A DNA stretch of 64,000 nt, taken from contig NZ_SJPG01000001.1 in NCBI RefSeq assembly GCF_007859715.1, positions 6,342,001 through 6,406,000 of the forward strand, written 5' to 3'. Source of the DNA: Rubinisphaera italica. GTDB taxonomy: Bacteria; Planctomycetota; Planctomycetia; Planctomycetales; Planctomycetaceae. Position 1 is the stretch's first letter. Each line of letters opens with the position of its first letter. This document shows, one piece after another, positions 27,717 through 37,160 of this stretch. The translations under genes were made by a program, and so were the position numbers. Under the pieces are notes generated by a model. The model made no database searches and had not been told where the DNA came from. It worked only from the letters and a program-made list of their open reading frames with translations.

Positions 27717-28745
27717 TTAGCCCGGAATGGATTGCAGCGTTGAGATCTCATTTTTGTCTTTGTCGAGCAAAAACTTAGACACTGTCAGATCACTCTCCAT
27801 CAGATTGAGATATTCACTCTGAGACTCAACTTGAACAATCGGGCGAGTCACATCGCTGTTGGCCTGAACTGTTACAGCTTTATTTCCATCACTTAAAAGG
27901 ACCTGCACGCCCTTAGGATAGAGCCCGATTATCTTAAGCAGTGCATCGACGGATCGTGGCTCAATTTTTCCATCCCGAACCAGTTTCAGCAGGAAGACGA
28001 GTGCAACATGCCGGTTGACAGCGTGTCGATACGGTCTTTCAGAAGTGAGAGATATGTAACAATCGACAACTTTAATAATACGGGCAATGGGGCTGATGTT
28101 TTTCTCACCGAGCTGTCTTGGATATCCAGAGCCATCCGAAAATTCATAAATCTGCTGTGAAATGCCTGGGATTTTGGGATTTAACCCCATTAGCGTATTC
28201 AACAGCTCTGCAAGTTGAAGTGGCATTCGCATGAGTGAAACTTTTTCAAGAACATTCAATACGTTGGGTTGGTTGACCACCGATTGATCCAGTAAAGTAA
28301 TCCCCAATTTTGAGAAAAGACCAACGATCCCAGCCAACTTGATATCTTCTTTACTCAATGCAAGTGATTGCCCAATAGCCATTGCGAGCAGGCTGTTTTG
28401 AACAGCTCCGTCTGTCAATTTTTGATTTTTTGAATATTCGTTTAAGACACGAACGGATTGAGCACCTTCGACGTTAAGAATTTCATAGTACTTCGCCAGC
28501 AGTCTGATAATCGAGACACTGTTTTTTTTTCCTGATTCCAAATAGTCAATCATCTTACGGGAGATATTCTGACTGAAATCTCCCAGACTGGCTGCATACT
28601 GATGGCGATATTCAGGATCAATCATTTTCCGCCCCAGCCTGAGCATCAAATCCTTTAGCTTCGTCAAATCACTTTCCAGCAATCCTTCGCTTAACACTGA
28701 TTTTAACGATTCAAAAGATTGCTCTGAAATTCCGTAATCGTTCAT
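27717..28745 (-). CDS. HD-GYP-like protein with degenerate catalytic motifs
   Basis: 342 residues from the ATG at 28745; an upstream TTG at 28763 is less likely. The segment DGSGYPRQLGEKNISPIARI (about 215-235) and VVDCYISLTSERPYRHA are the conserved GYP half of an HD-GYP domain. However, the catalytic HD of HDIGK is replaced (GLFSKLG), and the HHE before DGSGYP is replaced (QQIYEFSDGSGYP). It should therefore not hydrolyse cyclic-di-GMP, and may bind it or act as a protein scaffold, much like HDOD proteins. N-terminal 100 residues are helical and unassigned. It is the first gene of the chemotaxis run. Confidence 0.75.
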   Translation of the reverse strand: MNDYGISEQSFESLKSVLSEGLLESDLTKLKDLMLRLGRKMIDPEYRHQYAASLGDFSQNISRKMIDYLESGKKNSVSIIRLLAKYYEILNVEGAQSVRVLNEYSKNQKLTDGAVQNSLLAMAIGQSLALSKEDIKLAGIVGLFSKLGITLLDQSVVNQPNVLNVLEKVSLMRMPLQLAELLNTLMGLNPKIPGISQQIYEFSDGSGYPRQLGEKNISPIARIIKVVDCYISLTSERPYRHAVNRHVALVFLLKLVRDGKIEPRSVDALLKIIGLYPKGVQVLLSDGNKAVTVQANSDVTRPIVQVESQSEYLNLMESDLTVSKFLLDKDKNEISTLQSIPG

Positions 28746-28812
28746 GATGGATTTCTTAGGCAAATGAAGAATGTCATGCCATGCATTAAGTTGGATTTGC
28801 TGATATAAGTAA

Positions 28813-28828
28813 ACTCACCTAGGTGAGT
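28813..28828. promoter_or_regulatory. Perfect 16-bp palindrome upstream of the HD-GYP-like gene
   Basis: ACTCACCTAGGTGAGT lies 67-83 bases upstream of the ATG at 28745. It could be an operator or part of a dispersed palindromic repeat. Confidence 0.45.
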
Positions 28829-28887
28829 CTACTACATAAATTACGTCGAGGTGGGATGATATTGAGGTTTAAGGCTTGTATTACCAT

Positions 28888-28923
28888 AAGCAGGGGCAGT
28901 ATTTCAAGCAGGGGCAGTATTTC
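28888..28923. repeat. Two perfect tandem 18-bp units
   Basis: AAGCAGGGGCAGTATTTC occurs twice head to tail (28888-28905 and 28906-28923). The rest of the 28746-29273 spacer shows no ORF I can support. Confidence 0.85.
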
Positions 28924-29273
28924 AACTTAATTAACCATAGACAGGTGCCGTTCTGTTGAATCACTTATATACGGAGAATGCCGAATGATCGTTAGAACCA
29001 GTTTCATGGTACTGGAATTCGCAATCCCGTAATCCAAGGCTTTGACAAGCGTCCAGAAAACTCTGTCAACCCAAGGCGATTGTATTACACACCGAAAGCA
29101 GGATCGTAACGACGCTTAGAATCTGGCAGCGATACGATTGCCATTGAGCACCCTGCAGCGTCAGGAAACGATTCTCAAACGAGGTGCGAAGTCCAAGTGC
29201 ATGAACTTGCTCTCGATCCGAAGTACTTACCGAAAAACTTCTCCATCCCATTCAAAATCGATAAGGCTCGATA

Positions 29274-29381
29274 TCTAGACCATTTTCAAATGGTATCTGC
29301 AGTCGCATGGACATCAAATGTCCTAATAACGATGTGCTTGCTCCTGCTGAACGCTGCAGGTAATTTTTGAATATTCTCTAG
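29274..29381 (+). repeat. R2 repeat, copy 2
   Basis: Starts TCTAGACCATTTTCAAATGG and ends GAATATTCTCTAG; 108 bp, including GGACATCAAATGTCC and GCTCCTGCTGAACGCTGCAG. It ends five bases before the stop codon of the ComM-like gene. It lacks the fused R2b unit. Confidence 0.88.
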
Positions 29382-29385
29382 CAAT

Positions 29386-30915
29386 TCACGACCAGTATTT
29401 TCGATCCAGACTTCGATAATTCACCGCTTCACTCAGATGCGTTTCGTCAATCAACTCGCTCGCATCCAAGTCGGCAATTGTGCGGCTGACTCTCAGGATG
29501 CGATCGTGAGCGCGAGCGGAGAGGCCCATTTCTTCCATTGCTGCTTTCAGAAAAAACTCTGCATCCGATGTTAGACGACAATGCTGGCGGATTTGTCTTG
29601 GCGACATTCGCCCGTTAATCCGATTAGGGGCCCCGGAGAAGCGGCGTTCCTGAATTTCCCGAGCCTGCAACACCTGTTGCTTCATTTGGTCAGAGTTGGT
29701 TCCTTCCTGTTTATCGGCCAGTTCCCGAAACGGAACAGCTGGGACTTCAATGTGAATATCGATTCGATCCAGCAGCGGACCGCTCACTTTGGAAAGATAT
29801 CGCTCCATCTGCAAAGCATTCACCCGATGCCCTGAATCCGGTCCGTAACCGCTCGGGCTGGGGTTCATCGCTGCGATCAACATGAAATCAGCCGGGAATG
29901 TTGTGCTGCCAACCGCTCGAGTGATCGTTACATTCTGACTCTCCAAAGGCTGTCGGAGCACTTCGAGTGTTCTCTTATTGAATTCGGGCAATTCATCTAA
30001 AAAAAGACATCCGTTATGAGCCAAGGATATCTCACCCGGCTTCGGAATACTCCCCCCGCCCACAAGCCCAGCTTCACTCACGGTATGATGCGGCTCCCGA
30101 AAAGGACGTTTCAGAACTAGGGATTCTCCATGAGCCATCAAACCCGTGGCTGAGTGGATTCGCGTTGTCTCCAGACTTTCATCCTGTGAAAGCGGAGGCA
30201 GGATGGTTGCGATTCGAGAGGCCAGCAATGTCTTACCTGAGCCTGGCGGCCCTAGCATCAAAAGATGGTGATTTCCTCCAGCTGCGACTGTTAAAGCACG
30301 CTTCGCGAATTCCTGCCCCTTAACATCAGAAAAATCGACTTGATAACGGCCATACTCGTCGACGGCCTGTTCCCAACGGAATGGTTCCGGTTCGATTGGT
30401 AATGCGCCATTGAGAAATCCGACTGCTTCGGTCAGAGATTGTATCGGTATGACATCGACTCCCTCGACCACACTCGCTTCGCGAACATTCTCGGCTGGAA
30501 TCAATAGCCCCTGCATCTTCTGTTGTCGGGCTTCCATCGCCATGGAGAGGGTGCCGCGAGCCGGACGTAAAGTGCCATCGAGTGCCAGTTCCCCAACGGC
30601 TGCATATTGCGAAAATCGTTCCTGATCCAGCTGCCCGCTGGCGGCTAGAATTCCCAACGCAATTGGCAAATCGAGCGAAGCGGCTTCTTTGGGGAGATCC
30701 GCTGGCGAGAGATTGATGACGATTCGGTCGATACATCGAACATATCCACTATTAACCATCGCCCTCTCAATGCGATGTGTGCTTTCTTTAACAGCAGCCT
30801 CTGCCAGACCGACAAGAATTGTCTTCGGCAATGCCCCCGGGGAAATATCGACTTCCACCTCAACCGGTTTGGCATCAATGCCATAGAGAGTAAAACTGAG
30901 TAACTTGGCCAGCAT
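29386..30915 (-). CDS. comM: YifB/ComM-family magnesium-chelatase-like AAA+ ATPase
   Basis: 509 residues from the ATG at 30915; a GTG three codons upstream is possible. N-terminal ChlI-type domain (about 1-165, VEVDISPGALPKTILVGL, a Lon-protease-like fold), then the AAA+ core with Walker A GPPGSGKT, Walker B CLFLDELPEF and sensor FMLIAAMNPSP, and a C-terminal helical domain (ARAHDRILRVSRTIADL). In Gram-negative bacteria ComM is a hexameric branch-migration helicase that helps integrate foreign DNA during transformation. The zinc-binding CxxC loop that many homologues carry after SGYGPDSGHRV is not present. Confidence 0.9.
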   Translation of the reverse strand: MLAKLLSFTLYGIDAKPVEVEVDISPGALPKTILVGLAEAAVKESTHRIERAMVNSGYVRCIDRIVINLSPADLPKEAASLDLPIALGILAASGQLDQERFSQYAAVGELALDGTLRPARGTLSMAMEARQQKMQGLLIPAENVREASVVEGVDVIPIQSLTEAVGFLNGALPIEPEPFRWEQAVDEYGRYQVDFSDVKGQEFAKRALTVAAGGNHHLLMLGPPGSGKTLLASRIATILPPLSQDESLETTRIHSATGLMAHGESLVLKRPFREPHHTVSEAGLVGGGSIPKPGEISLAHNGCLFLDELPEFNKRTLEVLRQPLESQNVTITRAVGSTTFPADFMLIAAMNPSPSGYGPDSGHRVNALQMERYLSKVSGPLLDRIDIHIEVPAVPFRELADKQEGTNSDQMKQQVLQAREIQERRFSGAPNRINGRMSPRQIRQHCRLTSDAEFFLKAAMEEMGLSARAHDRILRVSRTIADLDASELIDETHLSEAVNYRSLDRKYWS

Positions 30916-31045
30916 AAGAATCACATTCGCAGGTGTAGTGACAGAAAGAATCGGTGATCTTCTGTAATCCTGTCAGATTGCAGGACAAAATTCCACTGAA
31001 AGCTGGCTTGTCGCTCGATTCTTTGTACTGGCCTATGGGGGGGCA

Positions 31046-31095
31046 CGTCCCATAATGAAGTGATTGGCGTAGTGATTGTATTAAGCCACACTGCT
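31046..31095. repeat. Direct repeat D1 flanking an orphan gene
   Basis: Contains TGAAGTGATTGGCGTAGTG, ATTGT and AAGCCACACTGC. A related tract at 31655-31702 (D2) on the other side of the gene has CAAAGTGATGGACTTGGTG, ATTACA and AAGCCACGCC in the same orientation. Confidence 0.5.
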
Positions 31096-31548
31096 CTATT
31101 CGATTAATCCGTCATACGCATAAACACATTGTGTTTTTCTTTGCGTTTCAGGAAAGTCTGCAAACCAAAGTTCCCGTTTTTTTTGTGCACATTCCTTCAC
31201 CCAGTTGTAAAGGTCTAAGTGAGTGTCAAGCCCTTCAAGCTGTCTATCTTTGTTGCAATCAGGGAAAACCGACTTTTCAACACTAGCCCTCAATGACCAT
31301 ACTGTCTTGATAGTTTCCAATAAGGCGTCGCCAGGCTGACAAACGGCATATCGTAAAGAGATGACTGTACCTTTAAAGTCTGATATTTCTGCTTCTACAA
31401 AGAAATCTTCCACATCTAGTAATAAATAACTACTATTGTTGTCAGTGTCGATAAATTCAAAATCTTGCTTCAACAACATTTTAAGTGCTTCATTTGCTGC
31501 CACGTGTTTCTTCAGATAAAGTCCAACTTGAAAGTCTTCTGCACCCAT
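31096..31548 (-). CDS. Orphan small protein, family not recognised
   Basis: 150 residues, no signal peptide and no membrane segment. Acidic, with one Cys-Gln-Pro and a QKKRELWFADFPE stretch. The base composition is more AT-rich than neighbouring genes and the gene is bracketed by imperfect direct repeats (31046-31095 and 31655-31702), so it may have been acquired. The alternation of strands and helices (YLLLDVEDFFVEAEISDF) hints at an immunity-protein-like or SUKH/Imm-type fold, but that is a guess. No operon partners. Confidence 0.6.
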   Translation of the reverse strand: MGAEDFQVGLYLKKHVAANEALKMLLKQDFEFIDTDNNSSYLLLDVEDFFVEAEISDFKGTVISLRYAVCQPGDALLETIKTVWSLRASVEKSVFPDCNKDRQLEGLDTHLDLYNWVKECAQKKRELWFADFPETQRKTQCVYAYDGLIE

Positions 31549-31654
31549 TGATTGTCTGTATCTTTTAAGTCAAAGAGATTTCCTTGCCAGATATAAATTG
31601 GCCGTGTTGTGCTTTTCCTGACCTAGCCTTATGGCTTTTTCGGCGGGTGGCAAA

Positions 31655-31702
31655 CCAAGAACAAAGTGATGGACTTGGTGATTACACAAAGCCACGCCTT
31701 TA
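31655..31702. repeat. Direct repeat D2 flanking an orphan gene
   Basis: Partner of D1 (31046-31095): CAAAGTGATGGACTTGGTG, ATTACACAAAGCCACGCC. About 70 percent identity by eye. Confidence 0.5.
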
Positions 31703-31733
31703 ACATACCTTAGAGTAGTGCCATCATAATTGC

Positions 31734-33107
31734 TCATTCCACGACCTTCAGGCAGACAAGTTCTTCCTCGTTGCGAATCAGGATCATTCCTTCAGACATG
31801 GCCGGGGCAGAGAATGCGGGTTCTTTCAGTATTGGTTCCGTCGGTTTCTCGAGGATGACTAACTCTTGAGGATTTCGTTGAACGACGGCGACTTTACCCG
31901 ATTCCCCAATCAGGAAAATTGACTCCCCGGAAATGAGGTGCGTTCCTCGCCCCAGGCCGGAAACCCATTTCCACTGGAGTTGACCGGAGGCCAGATCGAC
32001 ACAGCGGAAACTTTTGTCGGAAAAATGCCAGCCGAAAAGTTTTCCATCGAGGCATGTAAGCGGATTGAACTGGCTGACGAGCGTGCGTTTGTCTTTACGA
32101 AGTTCTTCATATTGGCCATCCGGCTGAACGCGTAAATAAATGGTTCCTGCCTGATACGCAGTGAAAATCACAACATCCCCACAAACGACTGGCGTGGTTG
32201 CGTTGACGAAATCCTCGGCTATTGCTTTGAAAGGGAAATGCCAGTGAACATCTCCAGTATCAGGATTCAAGGCCACCGCTTCTTCAGCCGTCAGCACAAA
32301 GCAGATTCGCTGATCGTGAATTGTTGCCAGTACGGGCTTGGCATAGGAAGCACCGAAATCGGTCGCTGTCCAGAGAACATCTCCATTCTGTTTATCGATG
32401 GCAATGACTCCGGCATCAGGCTTGCCGCCGATATTGAGGATGAGTTGTTCACCATCCAGTGTTGGGGTATGCCCGACAGCAAAGACATTCCTGGAAACGT
32501 TGAAGTCTTTGGTATAATTCCGTTGCCAGATCAATACCCCTTCTTCAAGTGATAGACATCGCAAGACGCCTTCGGCACTTTGGAGATAAACGAAATTTCC
32601 ATCGACCAGCGGAGTGCTGTAAGGACCACTGCTGTGTGGTGGGTTCGGGCATACGTAGCTGGTTGGATAGCGATACTCCCAGTTCAGAGTTCCCTCTTTT
32701 AAATCATAGACGGATGCAACTTCTTCGTTTCCCAGGCGATGCAAAACAATCGCCTGATGAACTGCGATGATGGGGGAACTGTAGCCCGTACCGATCTCTT
32801 TACGCCACACAATTTCCGGTTCGGCTCCCGACCAGCCAATCTCCCGGGCATTTGCATCGGGCATACAACTGTTGCCCAGTGGCCCGAAAAGTTGAGTCCA
32901 GTTCGCATCGATAGTTCTATCAAGCGCAGTTTGAGTTTGCCGGAGTTCAATTGGAACGAATTTGCGGAGGGAATTGGGGCCTTCTGGAGTCGCGATCATC
33001 AAGGAAGTGAAGGCACCAAACCACAAACCGGCCAGGCCTCCCGAGCAAATCGCGAGAAATAAATAAAGCAAGATGGAAAAAGAACGGCGTTTTGAGCGAT
33101 GGTTCAT
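31734..33107 (-). CDS. Exported PQQ-like beta-propeller protein
   Basis: 457 residues. An N-terminal membrane segment (about 12-34) serves as signal anchor. The rest has repeated PQQ/WD-like blades with the ending motif: LNWEYRYPT, VLIWQRNY, VLWTATDFG, VHWHFPFKA and LQWKWVSG, each with an upstream YDLxxGxxxW strand. These are BamB/PQQ-like propellers, common in planctomycete exported proteins that bind partners or substrates; the conserved Trp-docking residues needed to bind the PQQ cofactor cannot be confirmed. It is divergent from pyruvate carboxylase. Confidence 0.85.
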   Translation of the reverse strand: MNHRSKRRSFSILLYLFLAICSGGLAGLWFGAFTSLMIATPEGPNSLRKFVPIELRQTQTALDRTIDANWTQLFGPLGNSCMPDANAREIGWSGAEPEIVWRKEIGTGYSSPIIAVHQAIVLHRLGNEEVASVYDLKEGTLNWEYRYPTSYVCPNPPHSSGPYSTPLVDGNFVYLQSAEGVLRCLSLEEGVLIWQRNYTKDFNVSRNVFAVGHTPTLDGEQLILNIGGKPDAGVIAIDKQNGDVLWTATDFGASYAKPVLATIHDQRICFVLTAEEAVALNPDTGDVHWHFPFKAIAEDFVNATTPVVCGDVVIFTAYQAGTIYLRVQPDGQYEELRKDKRTLVSQFNPLTCLDGKLFGWHFSDKSFRCVDLASGQLQWKWVSGLGRGTHLISGESIFLIGESGKVAVVQRNPQELVILEKPTEPILKEPAFSAPAMSEGMILIRNEEELVCLKVVE

Positions 33108-33510
33108 GGTGAAGTCAAAATCGTCGATTGCGGGCAGGGTTTAGATTCTCATCCTCAATAGATTCTGGGCTTGCGTCAATCGGGTCCAGAAACTTCTCGA
33201 AATCTTCATGCAATTGAAAAATGAATGACGAAGTCGTGTAAACGTAAAAGTTCACAGCCTCAAATTGCGAATTGCTCGAAATTACACTATCTTCGAGAAA
33301 TCAAAATGATACGAAAATTACCATTTGGAACTCCAATTCTTCACTCAGCCCTCCATGAGACATGGTCTTAAACTGACCATGTTTAAAATGATGGGTGCTC
33401 AGACACTGATTTGCTCAGAGACTGGTTTACTGAAAATGTGGATTCCGGGTGCGAATTGCACTCAAACAATTGAATCGCAGAGAACTGCAACACGAAAGTC
33501 GCCCACAGAT
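33108..33510. other. 403-bp spacer upstream of pyruvate carboxylase
   Basis: No recognised feature. An open frame upstream of the carboxylase (from 33325) is not credible coding because homology to biotin carboxylase begins exactly at 33511. Confidence 0.35.
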
Positions 33511-36500
33511 ATGAAGTCGATTAAAAAGCTGCTCGTCGCCAATCGAAGTGAGATTGCTATCCGGATTTTTCGATCCGCCACCGAACTGGGAATTAGAACG
33601 GTTGCGATTTACTCTTACGAAGATCGTTATGCGTTGCATCGCTTCAAAGCCGATGAAGCCTATCAGATTGGCCGCGAAGGCGAACCGATTCGAACCTATC
33701 TGGATATCGACAGCATCATCGAACAGGCGCTCGAATGCGGAGCCGATGCCATTCATCCTGGTTACGGTTTTCTTTCAGAAAATCCCGACTTAGCCAAAGC
33801 CTGTGAGAAAGCGGGGATCATTTTTGTTGGTCCTTCCATCGATTCTCTCGAACAACTTGGCGATAAAACAACCGCGCGTCAATTTGCAGCCAAAGCAGGT
33901 GTTCCCGTTCTTTCTGGAAGCGGCGAGGCAATTTCGAGTGCCGAAGAAGGCTTGAGGCAATCGAATGAGCAGGGATTCCCAATCATTCTCAAAGCGGCCA
34001 AGGGGGGCGGTGGTCGAGGCATGCGGGTGGTCAAATCTGCCGATGAATTTATCTCGGCATTTGAATCAGCTCAACGGGAATCACTCACAGCTTTCGGTAG
34101 TCCCGATGTGTTCATTGAGAATTTCATCGAACAGGCCCGGCACATCGAAGTCCAGATTCTGGGTGATCAGCATGGCAATCTGACGCATCTTTATGAGCGA
34201 GATTGTTCGGTTCAACGTCGGCATCAGAAGGTCGTCGAAATTGCGCCTGCTCCAAATTTGACAGCTGAAGCCCGCGAAATGCTGCTCAGTTCCGCGCTGG
34301 CCATCGGGAAAGCGGTCGGTTATTACGCAGCCGGAACAGTCGAGTTCCTGCTCGATGTGAAAACGAATAATGTTTACTTCATTGAAGTGAATCCACGCAT
34401 CCAGGTCGAACATACGGTGACTGAAGAAGTCACCGGATTCGATATCGTGAAAGCACAAATTCTGGTTTCTTCGGGACACAAACTGACCGACCCGGAAATT
34501 GGCCTGGATCCAGAAAATCCTCCCAAGCCAAACGGATTTGCGATCCAGTGTCGCATCACGACCGAAGATCCGATGAACAACTTTATGCCCGATTACGGCC
34601 GCGTTTCACACTATCGGTCGGCCAGTGGGATGGGGATTCGTCTTGATGCGGGAAGTGCATTTTCGGGAGCGGTTGTGAATCCGTTTTACGATTCCCTGCT
34701 CGTCAAAGTGACTGCCCACGGTCGAACATTTCCAGAAACGGCTCGAAGAACGCTGCGATGTCTTCAAGAATTTCGTATTCGAGGCGTGAAAACCAATATC
34801 CCGTTTTTGACAAAAGTTGTTACGAACGAAGTCTTCCTGAAAGGGGAGTGTACGACTCGGTTTATCGACAATACCCCCGATCTGTTCAACCTGCCTCTAA
34901 GGAAAAATCGCGCGACGCGACTGCTGACTTATATTGGCGAGACGATTGTGAATGGCAATCCCATTGTCAAAGATCGCCCTGTCGCCAAACGTCGCAGTGA
35001 AGCTCCGGTTCCGAGATATGATCTGACAAAACCTCGCCCCACAGGAACCCGGGATAAGTTCCTGGAACTTGGAGCGGTTGACTTTTCGAAGTGGATCACA
35101 AGTCAGCAGCAATTAATGTTCACCGACACGACGTTCCGGGATGCCCATCAATCTTTGCATGCGACTCGTTTCCGAACATACGATCTGCTGAATATTGCAG
35201 AGGCCTATTCTTATCTTTGTCCAAATCTGTTTTCACTGGAAATGTGGGGTGGTGCGACGTTCGATACCAGTATGCGATTTCTGCATGAATGTCCCTGGCA
35301 GAGGTTGGCGGATATTCGTGAGAAGGTGCCGAATATTCTCACGCAGATGTTGCTACGTGCCTCGAATGCGGTCGGATATACGAACTATCCCGATAACGTC
35401 GTGGAGGCTTTCGTCAAAGAAGCCGCGCAGACCGGCATGGATGTCTTCCGCGTGTTCGATGCCCTGAACTGGGTGCCGAATATGAAACTGGCGATGGATG
35501 CGGTCATTGAATCCGGGATGATTTGCGAAGCCTCCATCTGTTATACAGGTGATATTTCCGATCCGAAGAAGACGAAGTACGATCTGAAATACTATGTCGA
35601 TCTGGCAAAACAGTTGGAGAAAATGGGCGCCCATATCCTGGCGATCAAAGATATGGCCGGGCTGTGCAAACCGGATTCAGCGACGCTGCTCGTCAAAACC
35701 CTGAAGCAGGAAATCGGCATTCCAATACACTTTCACACGCACGATACTGCTGGAATTCAAGCCGCCTCCATTTTTAATGCAGCCTCAGAACAACTCGATA
35801 TCGCTGATGCCGCGATGGCTCCCATGTCGGGGGGGACTTCTCAACCGAACTTGAATACCATTGTCGGGGCGTTGCAGTTCAGTGATCGCAAGCCTGAATT
35901 GAATCGGGATGACCTCGATGATATCGCTACTTACTGGCGTGCGGTTCGCGAATATTACGCCCCGTTTGAGTCGGCGGTGTTGCCTTCCACATCCGATTTG
36001 TATCGCCACGAAATGCCGGGTGGGCAATATACGAACCTGTTCGCGCAAGCTCAGGCGTTAGGGCTTTCCGATCGCTGGTCGGATGTTTGCGATATCTATG
36101 CGACCGTCAATGATCTGTTTGGGGATATCGTCAAAGTGACGCCAACGTCTAAGGCGGTTGGGGACATGGCATTATTCATGGTTGCCAACGAATTGACGGC
36201 TGAGGACATCATGGATACCTCACGCGAACTCGCCTTCCCAGCTTCGGTTATCGATTTAATTGGAGGCATGATGGGCCAGCCTCCGGGAGGATTCCCAGAG
36301 AAAATTCGGCAAATCGTACTCAAAGACAAACCCGGTTTAACCGATCGTCCCGGAGCTTCGCTGCCTGCTGCCAACATGGAAAACGCAAAAGCCGAGGTGC
36401 AGAAATTGCTGGGACATGAACCGGAAAATCGGGAAGTGCTTTCGTATCTGCTTTATCCCAAGGTCTATGCCGATTTTGCAAAACATCAGGAAACCTACTC

Positions 36501-36954
36501 CGATGTCAGCACACTGCCGACTCCAGTCTTCTTCTACGGACAGGATGCAGGGGAAGAATTCGCGGTTGAAATTGAAAAAGGTAAAACGCTGATCATTAAG
36601 TATCTGACAAAATCACAGCCACATACGGATGGGACGCGAACCGTCTTCTTCGAATTAAACGGACAACCACGTGACGTGACCATTGCCGATAAATCACTCG
36701 AAGGAGATGCACTGCAGACGGTTAAGGCTGACCCGAGCGATCCCAAGCAGATTGGTGCCTCGATGCCCGGCATGGTCGTGACAATTGCGGTTAATCCTGG
36801 TGATAAAATCAAAAAAGGTCAAAAGCTTTTCAGTCTCGAAGCGATGAAAATGGAAAGCACGATCAATGCCGAGGTCGCAGGCACTGTCGCCTCGGTCCAC
36901 ATCAAGGCGGGTAGTCAAGTGAATACGGGCGATCTCGTCATTACCTTCGAGTAA
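33511..36954 (+). CDS. pyc: Pyruvate carboxylase
   Basis: 1147 residues from the ATG at 33511, the usual size of single-chain pyruvate carboxylase. Order: biotin carboxylase with the ATP-grasp (KKLLVANRSEIAIR at the start, KAAKGGGGRGMR for nucleotide binding, YFIEVNPRIQVEHTV); carboxyltransferase domain from about 530 (FTDTTFRDAHQSLHATR, the metal-binding HxH at FHTHDTAG, and DAAMAPMSGGTSQPN); and the C-terminal biotin carrier with EAMKMES, biotinyl lysine K1113. It converts pyruvate, bicarbonate and ATP to oxaloacetate, refilling the TCA cycle and feeding gluconeogenesis. No strong ribosome-binding site is seen. Confidence 0.97.
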   Translation: MKSIKKLLVANRSEIAIRIFRSATELGIRTVAIYSYEDRYALHRFKADEAYQIGREGEPIRTYLDIDSIIEQALECGADAIHPGYGFLSENPDLAKACEKAGIIFVGPSIDSLEQLGDKTTARQFAAKAGVPVLSGSGEAISSAEEGLRQSNEQGFPIILKAAKGGGGRGMRVVKSADEFISAFESAQRESLTAFGSPDVFIENFIEQARHIEVQILGDQHGNLTHLYERDCSVQRRHQKVVEIAPAPNLTAEAREMLLSSALAIGKAVGYYAAGTVEFLLDVKTNNVYFIEVNPRIQVEHTVTEEVTGFDIVKAQILVSSGHKLTDPEIGLDPENPPKPNGFAIQCRITTEDPMNNFMPDYGRVSHYRSASGMGIRLDAGSAFSGAVVNPFYDSLLVKVTAHGRTFPETARRTLRCLQEFRIRGVKTNIPFLTKVVTNEVFLKGECTTRFIDNTPDLFNLPLRKNRATRLLTYIGETIVNGNPIVKDRPVAKRRSEAPVPRYDLTKPRPTGTRDKFLELGAVDFSKWITSQQQLMFTDTTFRDAHQSLHATRFRTYDLLNIAEAYSYLCPNLFSLEMWGGATFDTSMRFLHECPWQRLADIREKVPNILTQMLLRASNAVGYTNYPDNVVEAFVKEAAQTGMDVFRVFDALNWVPNMKLAMDAVIESGMICEASICYTGDISDPKKTKYDLKYYVDLAKQLEKMGAHILAIKDMAGLCKPDSATLLVKTLKQEIGIPIHFHTHDTAGIQAASIFNAASEQLDIADAAMAPMSGGTSQPNLNTIVGALQFSDRKPELNRDDLDDIATYWRAVREYYAPFESAVLPSTSDLYRHEMPGGQYTNLFAQAQALGLSDRWSDVCDIYATVNDLFGDIVKVTPTSKAVGDMALFMVANELTAEDIMDTSRELAFPASVIDLIGGMMGQPPGGFPEKIRQIVLKDKPGLTDRPGASLPAANMENAKAEVQKLLGHEPENREVLSYLLYPKVYADFAKHQETYSDVSTLPTPVFFYGQDAGEEFAVEIEKGKTLIIKYLTKSQPHTDGTRTVFFELNGQPRDVTIADKSLEGDALQTVKADPSDPKQIGASMPGMVVTIAVNPGDKIKKGQKLFSLEAMKMESTINAEVAGTVASVHIKAGSQVNTGDLVITFE

Positions 36955-37024
36955 GAACGCTGATTAACCTGCTAAAACTGCAAAAAGATTTACCGATATT
37001 ATTGTTATCTTGAAAGTAGAACGT

Positions 37025-37099
37025 GGGTGGCGGGGGCGCTCACGAAGAGAAGCCCCCGGTTAATAACTCTTCCGCTGAAGCGGAGCGCCCCCGCCACCC
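37025..37099. repeat. R1 palindromic repeat, copy 2 (75 bp)
   Basis: Same outer arms as copy 1 and the same orientation, but the second inner arm (CGGGGGCTTC) is missing, so only one GC-rich inner arm remains. It lies between pyruvate carboxylase and the sulfatase gene, both on the plus strand. Confidence 0.9.
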
Positions 37100-37160
37100 C
37101 GTATCTCTAATATCGATATCGTTTTGCTCTAGTTAACCAGCATTTTGAGGACTATCGAAA

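Noticed and set aside
33325..33510. 62-residue N-terminal extension of pyruvate carboxylase
   Set aside because: Homology starts at 33511 and the extension has no carboxylase-like sequence.
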